A stretch of 64,000 nucleotides of DNA from Oscillibacter valericigenes Sjm18-20 (lineage in GTDB: Bacteria > Bacillota > Clostridia > Oscillospirales > Oscillospiraceae): contig AP012044.1 in assembly GCA_000283575.1 (NCBI GenBank), positions 1,736,001 to 1,800,000 on the forward strand, in the 5' to 3' direction. Within the stretch, counting starts at the first letter, position 1. Each line of letters opens with the position of its first letter. The notes beneath the pieces were generated by a model that was not told where the DNA came from, made no database searches, and saw only the letters and a program-made list of their open reading frames with translations. Positions 40,933-49,701 of the stretch are shown here, one piece after another. A program made the translations under genes and the position numbers.

Positions 40933-41808
40933 TCAGAGATTTTGATTGGGAAAGATAAAAAAAGCGTTTGCACCGGTCTTGTCTACAAAGTTCGCATATA
41001 CGCCACTGTTCTCCGATGCCACAATATGAACCCGCGGGTCAAAATACAGTCGGGCTATCGCCATCATGCGGGTCCATCGATAGGGATTGGTGGGATCCTC
41101 CGTTTGAAGTTCCGTATTCGGATAAGGAACAAATGGCTGGACGGCGATCCAATCGGTGTCCAGTTTCTTCAGCGTTTTCAGTCCCTCCAGCGCGGCTGCG
41201 TCCGACAAGCCGAAAGCCAGCAGAAAGCCGCTCCATGTTTTCAGGCCCAGACTCTTTGCGTCCCGCAGTGTGCGGATGCGGTCAGTCAGGGAATCTCCAC
41301 CGGGTCGAAAACGGCGGTACACGGTCTCGTCGGGAGATTCCAACCCACATTGGTAGCCGTCCATCCCGGCATCCCGAAGGCGTTCCAGAGACGATTTGTC
41401 AACAGCTCCGCAGAGTCCATAAATTTCGGCGTTGAAATGTTTTTTAAGCGCCCGAATCCGCTCACAGAAATACTCGGGAATTTTAGGTCCCAACCATCCC
41501 GACGGAGCCAGTAAGTGTGTTGCCCCGGCATGCAGTGCGGCTTCTGCACAGCGGAGAACTTCTGCTTCCGATTTTGCCAAGCCGAAAGCGGGACGGGCAC
41601 TTTTGAAGCTTTCCCACTTGCAGTGGCGGCAGGGAGGAGCCGCCCGGCACTCTCCAGATAATACAACCGGAGACCAGAAATGTTGTTCTTTAGTGGAGGC
41701 AATCTTCGCCGCGCGTGTAAAAAGCTCCTGCGAATCTACTTGAGAAAGAACTTCAATGGATGCCACAGACCTTTCCGCCTCCCTTCGGAGCATGTATCCA
41801 CCATTCAT
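40933..41808 (-). CDS. Radical SAM enzyme with CX5CX2C motif, HmdB/BioB-like (291 aa)
   Basis: This is a radical AdoMet enzyme. The cluster cysteines are Cys54, Cys60 and Cys63 in GECRAAPPCRHCKW, so the spacing is C-x5-C-x2-C in place of the usual C-x3-C-x2-C. The rest follows the BioB/PylB barrel: GATHLLAPSGWLGPKIPEYF, YGLCGAVDKSSLERLRDAGM, DGYQCGLESPDETVYRRFRP and KSLGLKTWSGFLLAFGLSDA. CX5CX2C is known for HmdB-type enzymes of iron-guanylylpyridinol cofactor synthesis; hydrogenase genes were not seen here. The substrate is unknown. It is 80 bases upstream of the ABC genes. Confidence 0.8.
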   Translation of the reverse strand: MNGGYMLRREAERSVASIEVLSQVDSQELFTRAAKIASTKEQHFWSPVVLSGECRAAPPCRHCKWESFKSARPAFGLAKSEAEVLRCAEAALHAGATHLLAPSGWLGPKIPEYFCERIRALKKHFNAEIYGLCGAVDKSSLERLRDAGMDGYQCGLESPDETVYRRFRPGGDSLTDRIRTLRDAKSLGLKTWSGFLLAFGLSDAAALEGLKTLKKLDTDWIAVQPFVPYPNTELQTEDPTNPYRWTRMMAIARLYFDPRVHIVASENSGVYANFVDKTGANAFFIFPNQNL

Positions 41809-41904
41809 TATTCTTTAATGAGAATAACGAAGCACAAAAAAATATGTCTGCCATGATAAATTATTTTTATTATAGTCGAAGTGTTTTACTTTTGCAACTA
41901 GGAT

Positions 41905-42306
41905 ATTTTACATTTATTGAGATGGGCGGCGGCTAATCCGGTATTTGATTTTCCTGCGCTGCTTGTTTCGCACGACGGTGTCCTCACACTTTTCGGCGCC
42001 AAGGCAGCCGCTGTCGCCATAGTTCCTCCCAAGTCAGCAGTTCGCAGGCAACGGAAACATCGTGGATATTGGCGGCAGTCCTTTTGCTGAAGCAGCACGA
42101 CCACCTGAGTAAACAGTTTTTCCTGCAATCCGTTCCAGTTCGCAGGGCCTGTTTCCGCGCTCTCCTTTGTTATAGCACGGCCGGATCACGGTTTGCTATT
42201 TCCCCCACGGAACGATCCGCTCCATCTGCTCAAGAAAGCCTTTTTTCTTTGTCCACATCTGAGCCAGTTTATCGTTCAGTCCAGACAAACTGATTCGTTT
42301 ATCCAT
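41905..42306 (-). pseudogene. IS5-type transposase remnant
   Basis: The minus strand from 42306 reads MDKRISLSGLNDKLAQMWTK, then KKGFLEQMERIVPWGK and a stop, followed by VIRPCYNKGERGNRPCELE, all typical of the start of IS5-family transposases. Further pieces appear in other frames down to about 41905, but the catalytic core is missing. The remnant lies between the NTPase and the radical SAM gene, so it probably entered an operon and decayed. Confidence 0.75.
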
Positions 42307-42348
42307 ATGCTATTTTACCCGCACATGTTTCGTCTGTGCGGTGTCGCC

Positions 42349-42870
42349 CTAAATAGAATGGTTCCATTTTCGGATTCTGGGCAGCAATAGTTTGTAGAGC
42401 TCGTCGCGGTTTTGCATGGTTATCTCAAAAACTTCGGCATTGGGGTGATTTTTTACAGCGGAAAGAAAACGAGTTTCCCTCTTTTTCACAGCGGCCAGTA
42501 CGGGTATGTTTCCGCTCAGTGCGAGTAGGACAGTATTACAAAACACTTCTGCGTTGCTTTCCATAAATCCAAGTTCATCCATCAGCAGGAGTTCGCCCGG
42601 TTGCGGAGTCAAAAGTGACACGCCATAGGTATCAAATACTTCCGGAAAGCATTGACCCAGAGAGGTTCCAATTAGATTCTCCTGCCCGAAGCGGCGCTCG
42701 CGCACCGGCTGCGATGCCGGGTGGATATAAACAGGGGCGGCTTTTCCATCAGAGATACGCTTTGTAATAAATCCACCAAGTGTCCGGGTACTCTCAAGCA
42801 GCAATCTACGAATCAGCGTACTTTTACCAACGCCAATTTCACCGCAAATTAAAATGTGCCTTTCTACCAT
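42349..42870 (-). CDS. Nucleoside-triphosphatase, THEP1/NTPase_1 type (173 aa)
   Basis: This small P-loop protein has Walker A CGEIGVGKSTLIRRLL (residues about 9-24) and Walker B ELLLMDELGFMES, then the family arginine-lysine part VLAAVKKRETRFL. Its start follows AGGAG with seven bases spacing. Members split NTPs in vitro, and their real job is unknown; such NTPases occur with radical SAM and molybdopterin-linked ABC operons. It is the first gene of the leftward cluster. Confidence 0.8.
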   Translation of the reverse strand: MVERHILICGEIGVGKSTLIRRLLLESTRTLGGFITKRISDGKAAPVYIHPASQPVRERRFGQENLIGTSLGQCFPEVFDTYGVSLLTPQPGELLLMDELGFMESNAEVFCNTVLLALSGNIPVLAAVKKRETRFLSAVKNHPNAEVFEITMQNRDELYKLLLPRIRKWNHSI

Positions 42871-43418
42871 TCTAAACTCCTAAATCTTAAGCACGTACTT
42901 TATATGCTTCGCGTATATTCGTTCCTTATCATCATCATCTTTTTAAAGCACTTTTCGCTTACTAAGTCAATACCTGTTGGGTCCATGCTGAAATTTCGGA
43001 CAAGATACAGTCTACAAAAAAGGAGCTTACCAAGCTGTCCGATTCACAGAAGAAATAAGAGGAAAACTGCATATTAAAAAAAGCATCGGCTTTCTTCGCA
43101 CAAAATCAAAAGTGAAAACAATGGATTTCTTTGTGTTCCTGAAATGACTGAAGGAGTTCAAAGAGAGTTACTTCCTGTTGCTTTGGAGATTGTGGGATCA
43201 ACCAATTGCGCAGCACCTACATCATATCGGGTTTAAAGGTATATGTGACTGCGGAAACGCTGCTCTTATCGGGCGCTTGTCTAACAGTGCGCATAAAAAA
43301 ATCTTACCATTTTGACAAAAATAAATGGGCCTGTTTTATAATTCCCTTGAAACTTACGCAGGTGCCGTTACAACAATTCTTGTTTTGCAAGGCTTTCCGG
43401 CGTGTGTGCTATCATATA
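42871..43418. other. Gene-free, AT-rich stretch with insertion-sequence debris
   Basis: No intact gene is found in 548 bases. Between 42984 and 43115 the plus strand reads EISDKIQSTKKELTKLSDSQ with a stop and then ILKKASAFFAQNQK, resembling the end of an IS3 orfA. A TTGACA (43312-43317) and TATAAT (43337-43342), 19 bases apart, form a weak promoter on the plus strand, but only a truncated antisense gene follows. Confidence 0.5.
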
Positions 43419-44264
43419 TCATCCATAAGTCATAAGGAGAACGGCGTCCACGGAGGAGGCAATGGCGGCGTAGTTGTGGGCTTCGTACAGAAGACCGCTT
43501 TGAGTGGCAGAGGTTTTTGGGGCCAGAGCAGCCCAGACGAAATAACCCTGAGCGCCAAAGAGGCGTCGGAGAAGGGCGAGAAATTCCGCGTAGGGCGCGG
43601 CAAGGGCAGCGGGAAGAAATTCGAAATCCACATCAATTCCTGCAAAGCCCTTATCCCGCATGAGCTTTTCGATACTGGCGATCAGGCGGTTTTGGGCATC
43701 TTCATCCGTCAGGACCAGGGAGGCGCGGGCAGAGTCGAACTGTTCGTTTTCCGTATAGGAGGAGAGGTGGAGGACCGGACGGGCACCGTGTTCCCGGGCG
43801 GAGAGAAGAAGCTCGTCGTCCTGTAGGGGAAGAAGACTTCCGTCCGCCGCGATCCCGTAGGTAAAGGGTGTGAGGTAGGAGAGATACGGCGTGACCGAAT
43901 CCAACAGCAGGCGATTGATGAAGGGGTAGGCGTAGCCGTTGAAAGCGGCGGATCCGATGGGCGGCTCCTGATAGGAGATCACGATATCCATTCCCTCGCT
44001 CAGCGTGGGGAGACCGCCCAGACTCCAGTTGTTCTGATAGAGGCGGCGGACGGTGACGCCGTAGTCGGCGGCGATGGAGGTGAGCGTATCCCCGGAGCGG
44101 ACGGCATGGATGAGCTTTGGAAAGCGGATGACCAGAGTTTGTCCCACGGCGAGAGCGCCTCCGGCGGGGACCTCATTATCTGCGGCGAGCCGGAAAGGAT
44201 CGACACCGTATGTTGCGGCGATGGAATCGACGGTTTCGCCGACATTTACTACATGGATAATCAT
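43419..44264 (-). pseudogene. LysM-GH18 spore-lytic glycosidase, C-terminally truncated (281 aa)
   Basis: The start at 44264 follows AAGGGGG. Two LysM repeats open the protein: MIIHVVNVGETVDSIAATYG and KLIHAVRSGDTLTSIAADYG. The rest is the GH18 domain with the acid motif GIDVDFEFLP (catalytic Glu present), like SleL/YaaH that cut cortex glucosaminidic bonds in germination. The open frame stops right after AVLLMTYG, where relatives have about 130 more residues including the last barrel strands. The remaining part is not found next to it, so the gene was cut, probably by the same events that left IS debris at 42871-43418. Confidence 0.8.
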
Positions 44265-44316
44265 TTGAACATTCCCCCTTGCGGGGAACCTATGCGGGAC
44301 AGGGGACGAATATGAG

Positions 44317-44356
44317 CAAAAGGGAACCGCTGCGCAATCACAGCGGTTCCCTTTTG
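44317..44356. terminator. Bidirectional hairpin between glycosidase and LysR genes
   Basis: CAAAAGGGAACCGCTG and CAGCGGTTCCCTTTTG pair perfectly (16 base pairs) around an eight-base loop. The A and T ends make it a terminator in both directions. Confidence 0.8.
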
Positions 44357-44558
44357 AGAGAGGGGCGGGCAGACGCAATTTCCGGCCCTGTCAAACTGGA
44401 AAAGTGGTCTGCCCTGTATGAGAAAATGAGCCGACGCATCGGCTTTGCGCGGCTTTCGCAGAAAGCTCTTGCATTTCTTACGAAGATACTATAACATAGG
44501 AGTTGCCATTAGAGAATGTCTGGTTTGTACTACGAAACATGAAAGGGCGGCATAGCGC

Positions 44559-45452
44559 GTGAATATAAAAAAATACGAGGCGTTCGTTCGCGCCGTGGAA
44601 TTGGGGAGCCTGTCCAAAGCGTCGGAGGAGCTTGGCTATACGCAGTCCGGTATCAGTCACATGATGCAGTCGCTGGAGGACGAGGTGGGATTTCCTCTGA
44701 TGATCCGGACTTCGTCCGGTATTATTCCCAATTCCGAAGGGGAGATGCTGCTGCCCATCATCCGACAGCTGCTGAATACCAACGAAAGTCTGGAACAGAA
44801 TATCGCAAAAATCAAAGGCGCGGATATCGGCCATATCCGGATTGCCTCCTTTTCCAGCGTGGCCATTTACTGGCTTCCCAATATTATCAGCGCGTTTCAA
44901 AAGGACTATCCAAACGTGGAGATTCAGATCATCGAGGGCGGTGCGGACCGCATCGATTCCATGATGGACAATCACGAGGCGGATATTTGCCTGTACACCG
45001 GTGGAGAGAACCGGCCCTTCGACTGGCTGCCGCTATGCCGGGACGAGATGCTGGCGCTGCTGCCGCCGGGGCACCCCTTGACGGAGAGGGACGCCGTCCC
45101 CATCGAGGCGTTTGAAAACGAGCAGTTTATTATGCCGCTGGCGGGCTATGACTATGAGGTCCATCATGTGCTGGATCGTTTGGAGCACTATCCTCATATC
45201 CGGTTTTCCGCCTGCAACGATTATGCGATTATCAGTCTGGTATCGGCAGGGCTGGGGGTCTCCATTCTACCTGAGCTGCTGTTGCGGAACTATCGGAACG
45301 ACGCAGTGGCTATGCCGATGGACCCACCGCAGTACCGTATTTTGGGAATGGGCGTACCGCAGTTGAAGTCCGTATCTCCGGTGACGCGGAATTTCATGCG
45401 GTACGTGCAGGATTACGCGAAGAAACGGCGGGGAGCGGAGGCGATGCTGTGA
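44559..45452 (+). CDS. LysR-family transcriptional regulator (297 aa)
   Basis: The N-terminal winged HTH is clear: YEAFVRAVELGSLSKASEEL followed by GYTQSGISHMMQSLEDEVGF and PLMIRTSSGIIPNSEG. The effector domain starts near residue 90 (GHIRIASFSSVAIYWLPNII) and includes HPLTERDAVPIEAFENEQFI. The GTG start follows GAAAGGGCGG. It lies 45 bases before the antiporter operon, same strand, so it may control it or be co-transcribed. The inducer is unknown. Confidence 0.9.
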   Translation: MNIKKYEAFVRAVELGSLSKASEELGYTQSGISHMMQSLEDEVGFPLMIRTSSGIIPNSEGEMLLPIIRQLLNTNESLEQNIAKIKGADIGHIRIASFSSVAIYWLPNIISAFQKDYPNVEIQIIEGGADRIDSMMDNHEADICLYTGGENRPFDWLPLCRDEMLALLPPGHPLTERDAVPIEAFENEQFIMPLAGYDYEVHHVLDRLEHYPHIRFSACNDYAIISLVSAGLGVSILPELLLRNYRNDAVAMPMDPPQYRILGMGVPQLKSVSPVTRNFMRYVQDYAKKRRGAEAML

Positions 45453-45497
45453 GTCAGGGAGACCGGCTGGGGAATTTGATGAAGAGGAGGCGGCGGC

Positions 45498-45962
45498 TTG
45501 TTCATTCTGCTGTTTGGACTATGGATTCTCCTGTCGGGGAAGCTTGGCTTTGAAATCTGCGTGATCGGAGCGGCGGTCTCCGCGGCACTGTACCTGCTGG
45601 CCTGCCGGACGCTGGGGTACAGCCCTGCCGGGGACCTGAGAGCCCTCAAAAAAGTGGGAGGCGGCATTCTTTACCTGATCTATCTGGTGAAGGAAATGCT
45701 GTGGGCGGGGCTGGTGGTGATGCGGCTCATTTATACAAAAGGACGGAACATGGAGCCGCGGCTCATCTGGTTTCGGACGGATCTGATGAGCGAGAGCGCC
45801 CGGGCCGCCCTCAGCGACGCGATCACGCTGACCGCAGGGACCATCACCGTTTCGCAGAAAGACGATCTGCTGTGCGTTCACGCGCTGGATACCTCTCTGG
45901 CCAAAGGCTTGGAGCACAGCGAGTTTGAACGGAAACTGCGGAAGCTGGAGAAGAACGTATGA
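45498..45962 (+). CDS. mrpE: Mrp antiporter subunit E (154 aa)
   Basis: This small membrane subunit begins with two hydrophobic segments, FILLFGLWILLSGKLGFEIC and a third near LYLIYLVKEMLWAGLVVMRL. The C-terminal soluble part carries the family signature SDAITLTAGTITVSQKDDLL. The TTG start follows AGAGGAGG. MrpE helps hold the antiporter complex. It is the first gene of an operon where all genes overlap or nearly touch. Confidence 0.88.
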   Translation: MFILLFGLWILLSGKLGFEICVIGAAVSAALYLLACRTLGYSPAGDLRALKKVGGGILYLIYLVKEMLWAGLVVMRLIYTKGRNMEPRLIWFRTDLMSESARAALSDAITLTAGTITVSQKDDLLCVHALDTSLAKGLEHSEFERKLRKLEKNV

Positions 45963-46291
45963 CCAACCTGAAAAACGCGGCGCTGACGGCGTCGGCGGTT
46001 TTGCTGGCGGTGTTGATTCTGGTGACGTTGGTGCGGGCCGTCATCGGGCCCCGGTTCACCGACCGGGTGATCGCCGTCAACATGATCAATACCATGGCGG
46101 TGGCAATTATTGCCATTTTATCGGTGCGGCTGAAAGAGGACTTCCTGGTGGATGTGGCGCTAGTGTATGCCCTTTTGAGTTTTTTGACTGTAGTGGTGAT
46201 GGCGCGGCTGGTGCTGGTCCGCCACTGGAGAAAGGAAAGGCACGCGAAGCCCGAGCCCGGAGAAAAGGAGGCGACCGAACATGGCGAATAG
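45959..46291 (+). CDS. mrpF: Mrp antiporter subunit F (110 aa)
   Basis: Three membrane segments and the MnhF signature VRAVIGPRFTDRVIAVNMIN are seen, followed by LKEDFLVDVALVYALLSFLT. The tail is charged and longer than in Bacillus. It starts in an ATGA overlap with mrpE. In the archaeal-type order this is the MbhB position. Confidence 0.88.
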   Translation: MTNLKNAALTASAVLLAVLILVTLVRAVIGPRFTDRVIAVNMINTMAVAIIAILSVRLKEDFLVDVALVYALLSFLTVVVMARLVLVRHWRKERHAKPEPGEKEATEHGE

Positions 46292-46604
46292 CATCGTGAC
46301 TGCCGTGGGCCTAGTATTTCTTGCGTTTGGTGTATTTGTGTTCTTTACGGCGGTGCTGGGGCTTTACCGGTTCGACTACGTGCTCAACCGGATGCACGCT
46401 GCCGCCGTGGGGGATGCGCTGGGAATTTTCTGCATTCTTGTGGGCGTGATCCTGTTCCACGCGCCCACGCTGTCCTCGCTGAAAGCGCTTCTGATTCTGA
46501 TGTTTATGTGGATTACAAGCCCAGTGGCAAGTCATCTGATTGCTCAGGCGGAGACGGTGACCAGCCCCAATCTCAAGTCGGAATGCAAGGAGGAGAGACG
46601 ATGA
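46281..46604 (+). CDS. mrpG: Mrp antiporter subunit G (107 aa)
   Basis: Three membrane helices with the MnhG features: FFTAVLGLYRFDYVLNRMHA followed by AAVGDALGIFCILVG and a third helix LLILMFMWITSPVASHLIAQ. It overlaps mrpF by 11 bases. Together E, F and G make the side part of the Mrp complex. Confidence 0.88.
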   Translation: MANSIVTAVGLVFLAFGVFVFFTAVLGLYRFDYVLNRMHAAAVGDALGIFCILVGVILFHAPTLSSLKALLILMFMWITSPVASHLIAQAETVTSPNLKSECKEERR

Positions 46605-46852
46605 CGGTACTGGAAAATATTTTGCTGGTGGGTCTTGTGATCTGCGCGGCGGCCGCTCCGCTGTGCAAGCGGCTGCTGGCCACGGTGATCGTGTATCTGG
46701 CGTTCTCCGTCATTTTGGCAGTGTTGTGGAGCATATTGCAAAGCCCGGATCTGGCCATCACGGAGGCTGCGGTGGGGACGGGGATCAGCGGCATCCTTTT
46801 TTTCCTCACTCTGAAAAAAATCCACGCGCTGAAGGGAACACGGGATGAGTGA
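46601..46852 (+). CDS. DUF4040 subunit, MbhD-like (MrpA C-terminal part) (83 aa)
   Basis: The longer frame begins at 46508, but the ATG at 46601 overlaps the mrpG stop (ATGA). The three-helix protein includes TVIVYLAFSVILAVLWSILQ and SPDLAITEAAVGTGISGILF, the DUF4040 signature that in bacterial MrpA is the C-terminal segment. As a separate gene after mrpG it has the place of MbhD in membrane-bound hydrogenase operons. Confidence 0.85.
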   Translation: MTVLENILLVGLVICAAAAPLCKRLLATVIVYLAFSVILAVLWSILQSPDLAITEAAVGTGISGILFFLTLKKIHALKGTRDE

Positions 46853-47735
46853 CCGGGGAAAAAGCGGGTGGAAACGCTTTGCCGAATGGGTTAACGGCGA
46901 CAGCGTGGCAAGAGACCCCACCACTCAGTATGTGATGAACCGGCGGCCGGTGCGCGCCCATGCGCCGCAGGAGTTCCATGAGGAACGGGAACGGCTGCGG
47001 CTCAAAAAGTTTCTCGGACTGTATCCACTGGCGGCGAGCTTTCTCTGCCTGACACTGATTACCATTCTGTTTGTGACGGTACTCTGCATCCCACCCTTTG
47101 GACAGCCCGGAAATCCCACCAACAATGAAGTTTCCCGCCACTATCTGGAGTATACCGAACAGGAGACCGGCGCCACCAACGCGGTGACGGGTATGATTTT
47201 GAGTTACCGCGGGTTTGATACGCTGGGCGAGAGCTGCGTCTTGTTTCTGGCGGTGAGCAGCGTAATGATGCTGCTGCAGCGGGACCGGAACAATACCGAC
47301 CAACGGACGCTTCACAGGCTCCGGAGGGAAGACGCCATCGAGCGGACGCACCCAGACAACATATTGCGTAAGTCCGCAAAGCTTCTTTCGCCGTTTATTC
47401 TCCTGTTCGCGCTGTACGTGCTGTTCAACGGAGAGACCTCACCGGGCGGAGGATTTTCCGGCGGCGCGATTCTGGGCGGAGGACTCATTTTATACTCCGC
47501 CGCCTATGGACCGGAGCAGCTGAGCCGACTGCTGTCCCGCAGTTTGTATGACGGGGTGCGGATTATGGGGCTGATGGCCTATGCGCTGACATACGGTATC
47601 TTCATTTTTGCGGGGGCCAACGGAATCACGGTGGAGATGGAGTGGATGATGACCGTGATTGACTTGGCCGTGGGACTGGTGGTGGCTTGCACCATCTACG
47701 GATTTTATACCATGTTTCAAAGGGGGAAGCTCTGA
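46845..47735 (+). CDS. MbhE-MnhB fused antiporter subunit (296 aa)
   Basis: A polar head of about 50 residues precedes a membrane segment. Then AVTGMILSYRGFDTLGESCV, residues about 115-135, is the MbhE signature. The C-terminal half (KLLSPFILLFALYVLFNGET, SPGGGFSGGAILGGGLILYS) is the MnhB/MrpB domain. So MbhE-like and MrpB parts are on one chain. It overlaps the DUF4040 gene by eight bases and touches the next at TGATG. Confidence 0.85.
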   Translation: MSDRGKSGWKRFAEWVNGDSVARDPTTQYVMNRRPVRAHAPQEFHEERERLRLKKFLGLYPLAASFLCLTLITILFVTVLCIPPFGQPGNPTNNEVSRHYLEYTEQETGATNAVTGMILSYRGFDTLGESCVLFLAVSSVMMLLQRDRNNTDQRTLHRLRREDAIERTHPDNILRKSAKLLSPFILLFALYVLFNGETSPGGGFSGGAILGGGLILYSAAYGPEQLSRLLSRSLYDGVRIMGLMAYALTYGIFIFAGANGITVEMEWMMTVIDLAVGLVVACTIYGFYTMFQRGKL

Positions 47736-48109
47736 TGCTGGAGGCGATCTCGCAGAACCGATTCGCCGTGGTGGCGGTGATCCTGTTCGGCATCGGACTT
47801 TTGAACATGATGCTCCAGCAGAACCTTTTGAAAAAGGTCATCGGATTCAGCATTATGGACTCCGCGGTGTTTTTGCTGTTGGCGTCTCTCGGGTACATCG
47901 AAGGACACGGCGCGCCCATCGTAGAGGAGGGAAACGTCAACGCCTCCTTGTATATCAACCCCATCCCCAGCGGTCTGGTTCTGACCGGAATCGTGGTGTC
48001 CATCAGCGTGACGGCGTTCTCACTGGCGCTGATCCAGCGCATTTACCGGCACTATGGGACGATTGAACTGACTGAACTGCTGGAGCGGGCGAAAAAGGAG
48101 GAGGATTGA
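47735..48109 (+). CDS. mrpC: Mrp antiporter subunit C, NuoK-like (124 aa)
   Basis: This is a three-helix NuoK-type subunit with the conserved GLLNMMLQQNLLKKVIGFSI and the second helix containing DSAVFLLLASLGY. PIPSGLVLTGIVVSISVTAF is the MnhC signature. The start at 47735 overlaps the previous stop; its own stop overlaps the next ATG. It carries the conserved Glu region weakly changed. Confidence 0.88.
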   Translation: MLEAISQNRFAVVAVILFGIGLLNMMLQQNLLKKVIGFSIMDSAVFLLLASLGYIEGHGAPIVEEGNVNASLYINPIPSGLVLTGIVVSISVTAFSLALIQRIYRHYGTIELTELLERAKKEED

Positions 48110-49623
48110 TGCGGCCTCTGTATGAAAACCTCCCCTTTATCTGCATGTTTATTGCCATCGTCTGCGGTGTCCTGTCGGCGGTAATTCGGGACGGGCAAAA
48201 GGCCTACCGGCTGGCACTGACCATGACGGCGGCGATTGCCGTGCTGTCGGCGATACTGCTGTACTGTCTTTATACCGAGAATGTCAGCTTTGTGTACTCC
48301 ATGGGGCGGTTTGCCGCGCCCTACGGCAACGCTATCAAGGCGGGCCCCTTGCAGGCGCTGATGGCAACGGCGTTCGCCATTGTGATGGGGCTGTCGCTGC
48401 TGGGCGGTGGCCAGAGCTTGTTCCATGATATTCTGCCGGAGAAGCAGGGGCTGTATTTTGTCATGACGGACCTGCTGCTGGCGGGACTATTGGCTCTGGT
48501 TTACACCAACGACATGTTTACCGGTTACGTGTTTATTGAGATCACGACTATCGCGGCCTGCGCTCTGGTGATGGCCAAGGACACGGGGCCGAATCTCATC
48601 GCAACAATCCGCTATCTGTTTATGAGTCTTCTGGGGTCGGGGCTGTTTTTGATCGGACTGACGCTGCTCAACAGCATCACGGGGTATCTGCTGATGGAGC
48701 CGCTGGCGAAGGCGGTGGCGATTCTTGCGGAGCTGGGGCAGTATCACAGGCCGCTGATCGTATCCATCGGTCTGATGGTGGTGGGCCTTGGAATCAAGGG
48801 GGCCATGTTTCCCTTTCATCTGTGGCTGCCGGATGCCCATGGCGGGGCTACCACATCGTCCTCCGCAATTTTGTCCGGACTGGTGCTGAAGGGGTACATT
48901 ATGCTGCTCATCACGCTGATGACCCGGGTGTTCGGGCTGGAGCTGACGCGGGAAGTGGGCGTGAGCAATATTTTGCTGACGCTGGGCCTTCTGGGAATGA
49001 TCTTCGGGTCGCTTGCGGCTATGCGGGAATATCATGTGAAACGGATGCTGGCAAACTCTTCGGTTGCCCAGATCGGGTATATTTTCATGGGGCTGGGGCT
49101 GGGGACCGAGGCCGGTATAGCGGCGGCGTGCTTTCACATTCTGGTCCACGCGACCTGCAAGCCGCTGCTGTTCATCTGCGCCGGGCGGCTTTCCACGGTC
49201 AGCGGACACCACCGGTCGCTGAAAAATCTGCGCGGCAGCGCCTATCGGGATGTGGCTGCGGGAGTTGGGTTTACCGTGGGAGCGCTGAGCATGATCGGTA
49301 TTCCGCTGCTGGGGGGGTTTGTGTCCAAGCTGTATCTCTCCGAAGCCGCGCTGGATTCGCCCTTCATGGCGGTGGTACTGCTGACGATCGCGGCGTCCAC
49401 CGTGCTGAACGCGCTGTACTATGTGCCGGCGATCCTGGCGATTTGGGTACGGCCCCCATGGGAGGAGGCGCGGATCATACTGCTGGATGTGAAGCCGGAG
49501 GAGACACGGTTTGACCGCCTGTTTTTCTTTGCAGCGGCGGTGTTCATCTGTCTTATTTTCCTGCTGGGCATCGTGTACCACCCGATTTTAAATATAATTA
49601 GAGTCGGCATTCAGCTGATGTAA
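48109..49623 (+). CDS. Antiporter-like membrane subunit 1, NuoL/M/N family (504 aa)
   Basis: About 14 membrane helices. The proton path residues are present: Glu in TGYVFIEITTIAACALVMAK (TM5) and Lys in GLGIKGAMFPFHLWLPDAHG (TM7), followed by ATTSSSAILSGLVLKGYIML. This is the MrpD/MbhH-like subunit. ATG at 48109 is preferred over TTG at 48106 because it overlaps the preceding TGA. It would move protons coupled to sodium movement in the complex. Confidence 0.9.
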   Translation: MRPLYENLPFICMFIAIVCGVLSAVIRDGQKAYRLALTMTAAIAVLSAILLYCLYTENVSFVYSMGRFAAPYGNAIKAGPLQALMATAFAIVMGLSLLGGGQSLFHDILPEKQGLYFVMTDLLLAGLLALVYTNDMFTGYVFIEITTIAACALVMAKDTGPNLIATIRYLFMSLLGSGLFLIGLTLLNSITGYLLMEPLAKAVAILAELGQYHRPLIVSIGLMVVGLGIKGAMFPFHLWLPDAHGGATTSSSAILSGLVLKGYIMLLITLMTRVFGLELTREVGVSNILLTLGLLGMIFGSLAAMREYHVKRMLANSSVAQIGYIFMGLGLGTEAGIAAACFHILVHATCKPLLFICAGRLSTVSGHHRSLKNLRGSAYRDVAAGVGFTVGALSMIGIPLLGGFVSKLYLSEAALDSPFMAVVLLTIAASTVLNALYYVPAILAIWVRPPWEEARIILLDVKPEETRFDRLFFFAAAVFICLIFLLGIVYHPILNIIRVGIQLM

Positions 49624-49701
49624 GCCGGAGCCGGTGACCGGGGCTGGTATGGTTGTGAGGGACTGGATGGAACCGAAAATTTTGCGAGGGGAGAAACCGC
49701 T

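Noticed and set aside
48487..49581. Minus-strand open frame (364 aa) opposite an antiporter subunit
   Set aside because: Composition dominated by Gln, His and Arg, as expected from antisense of hydrophobic codons.
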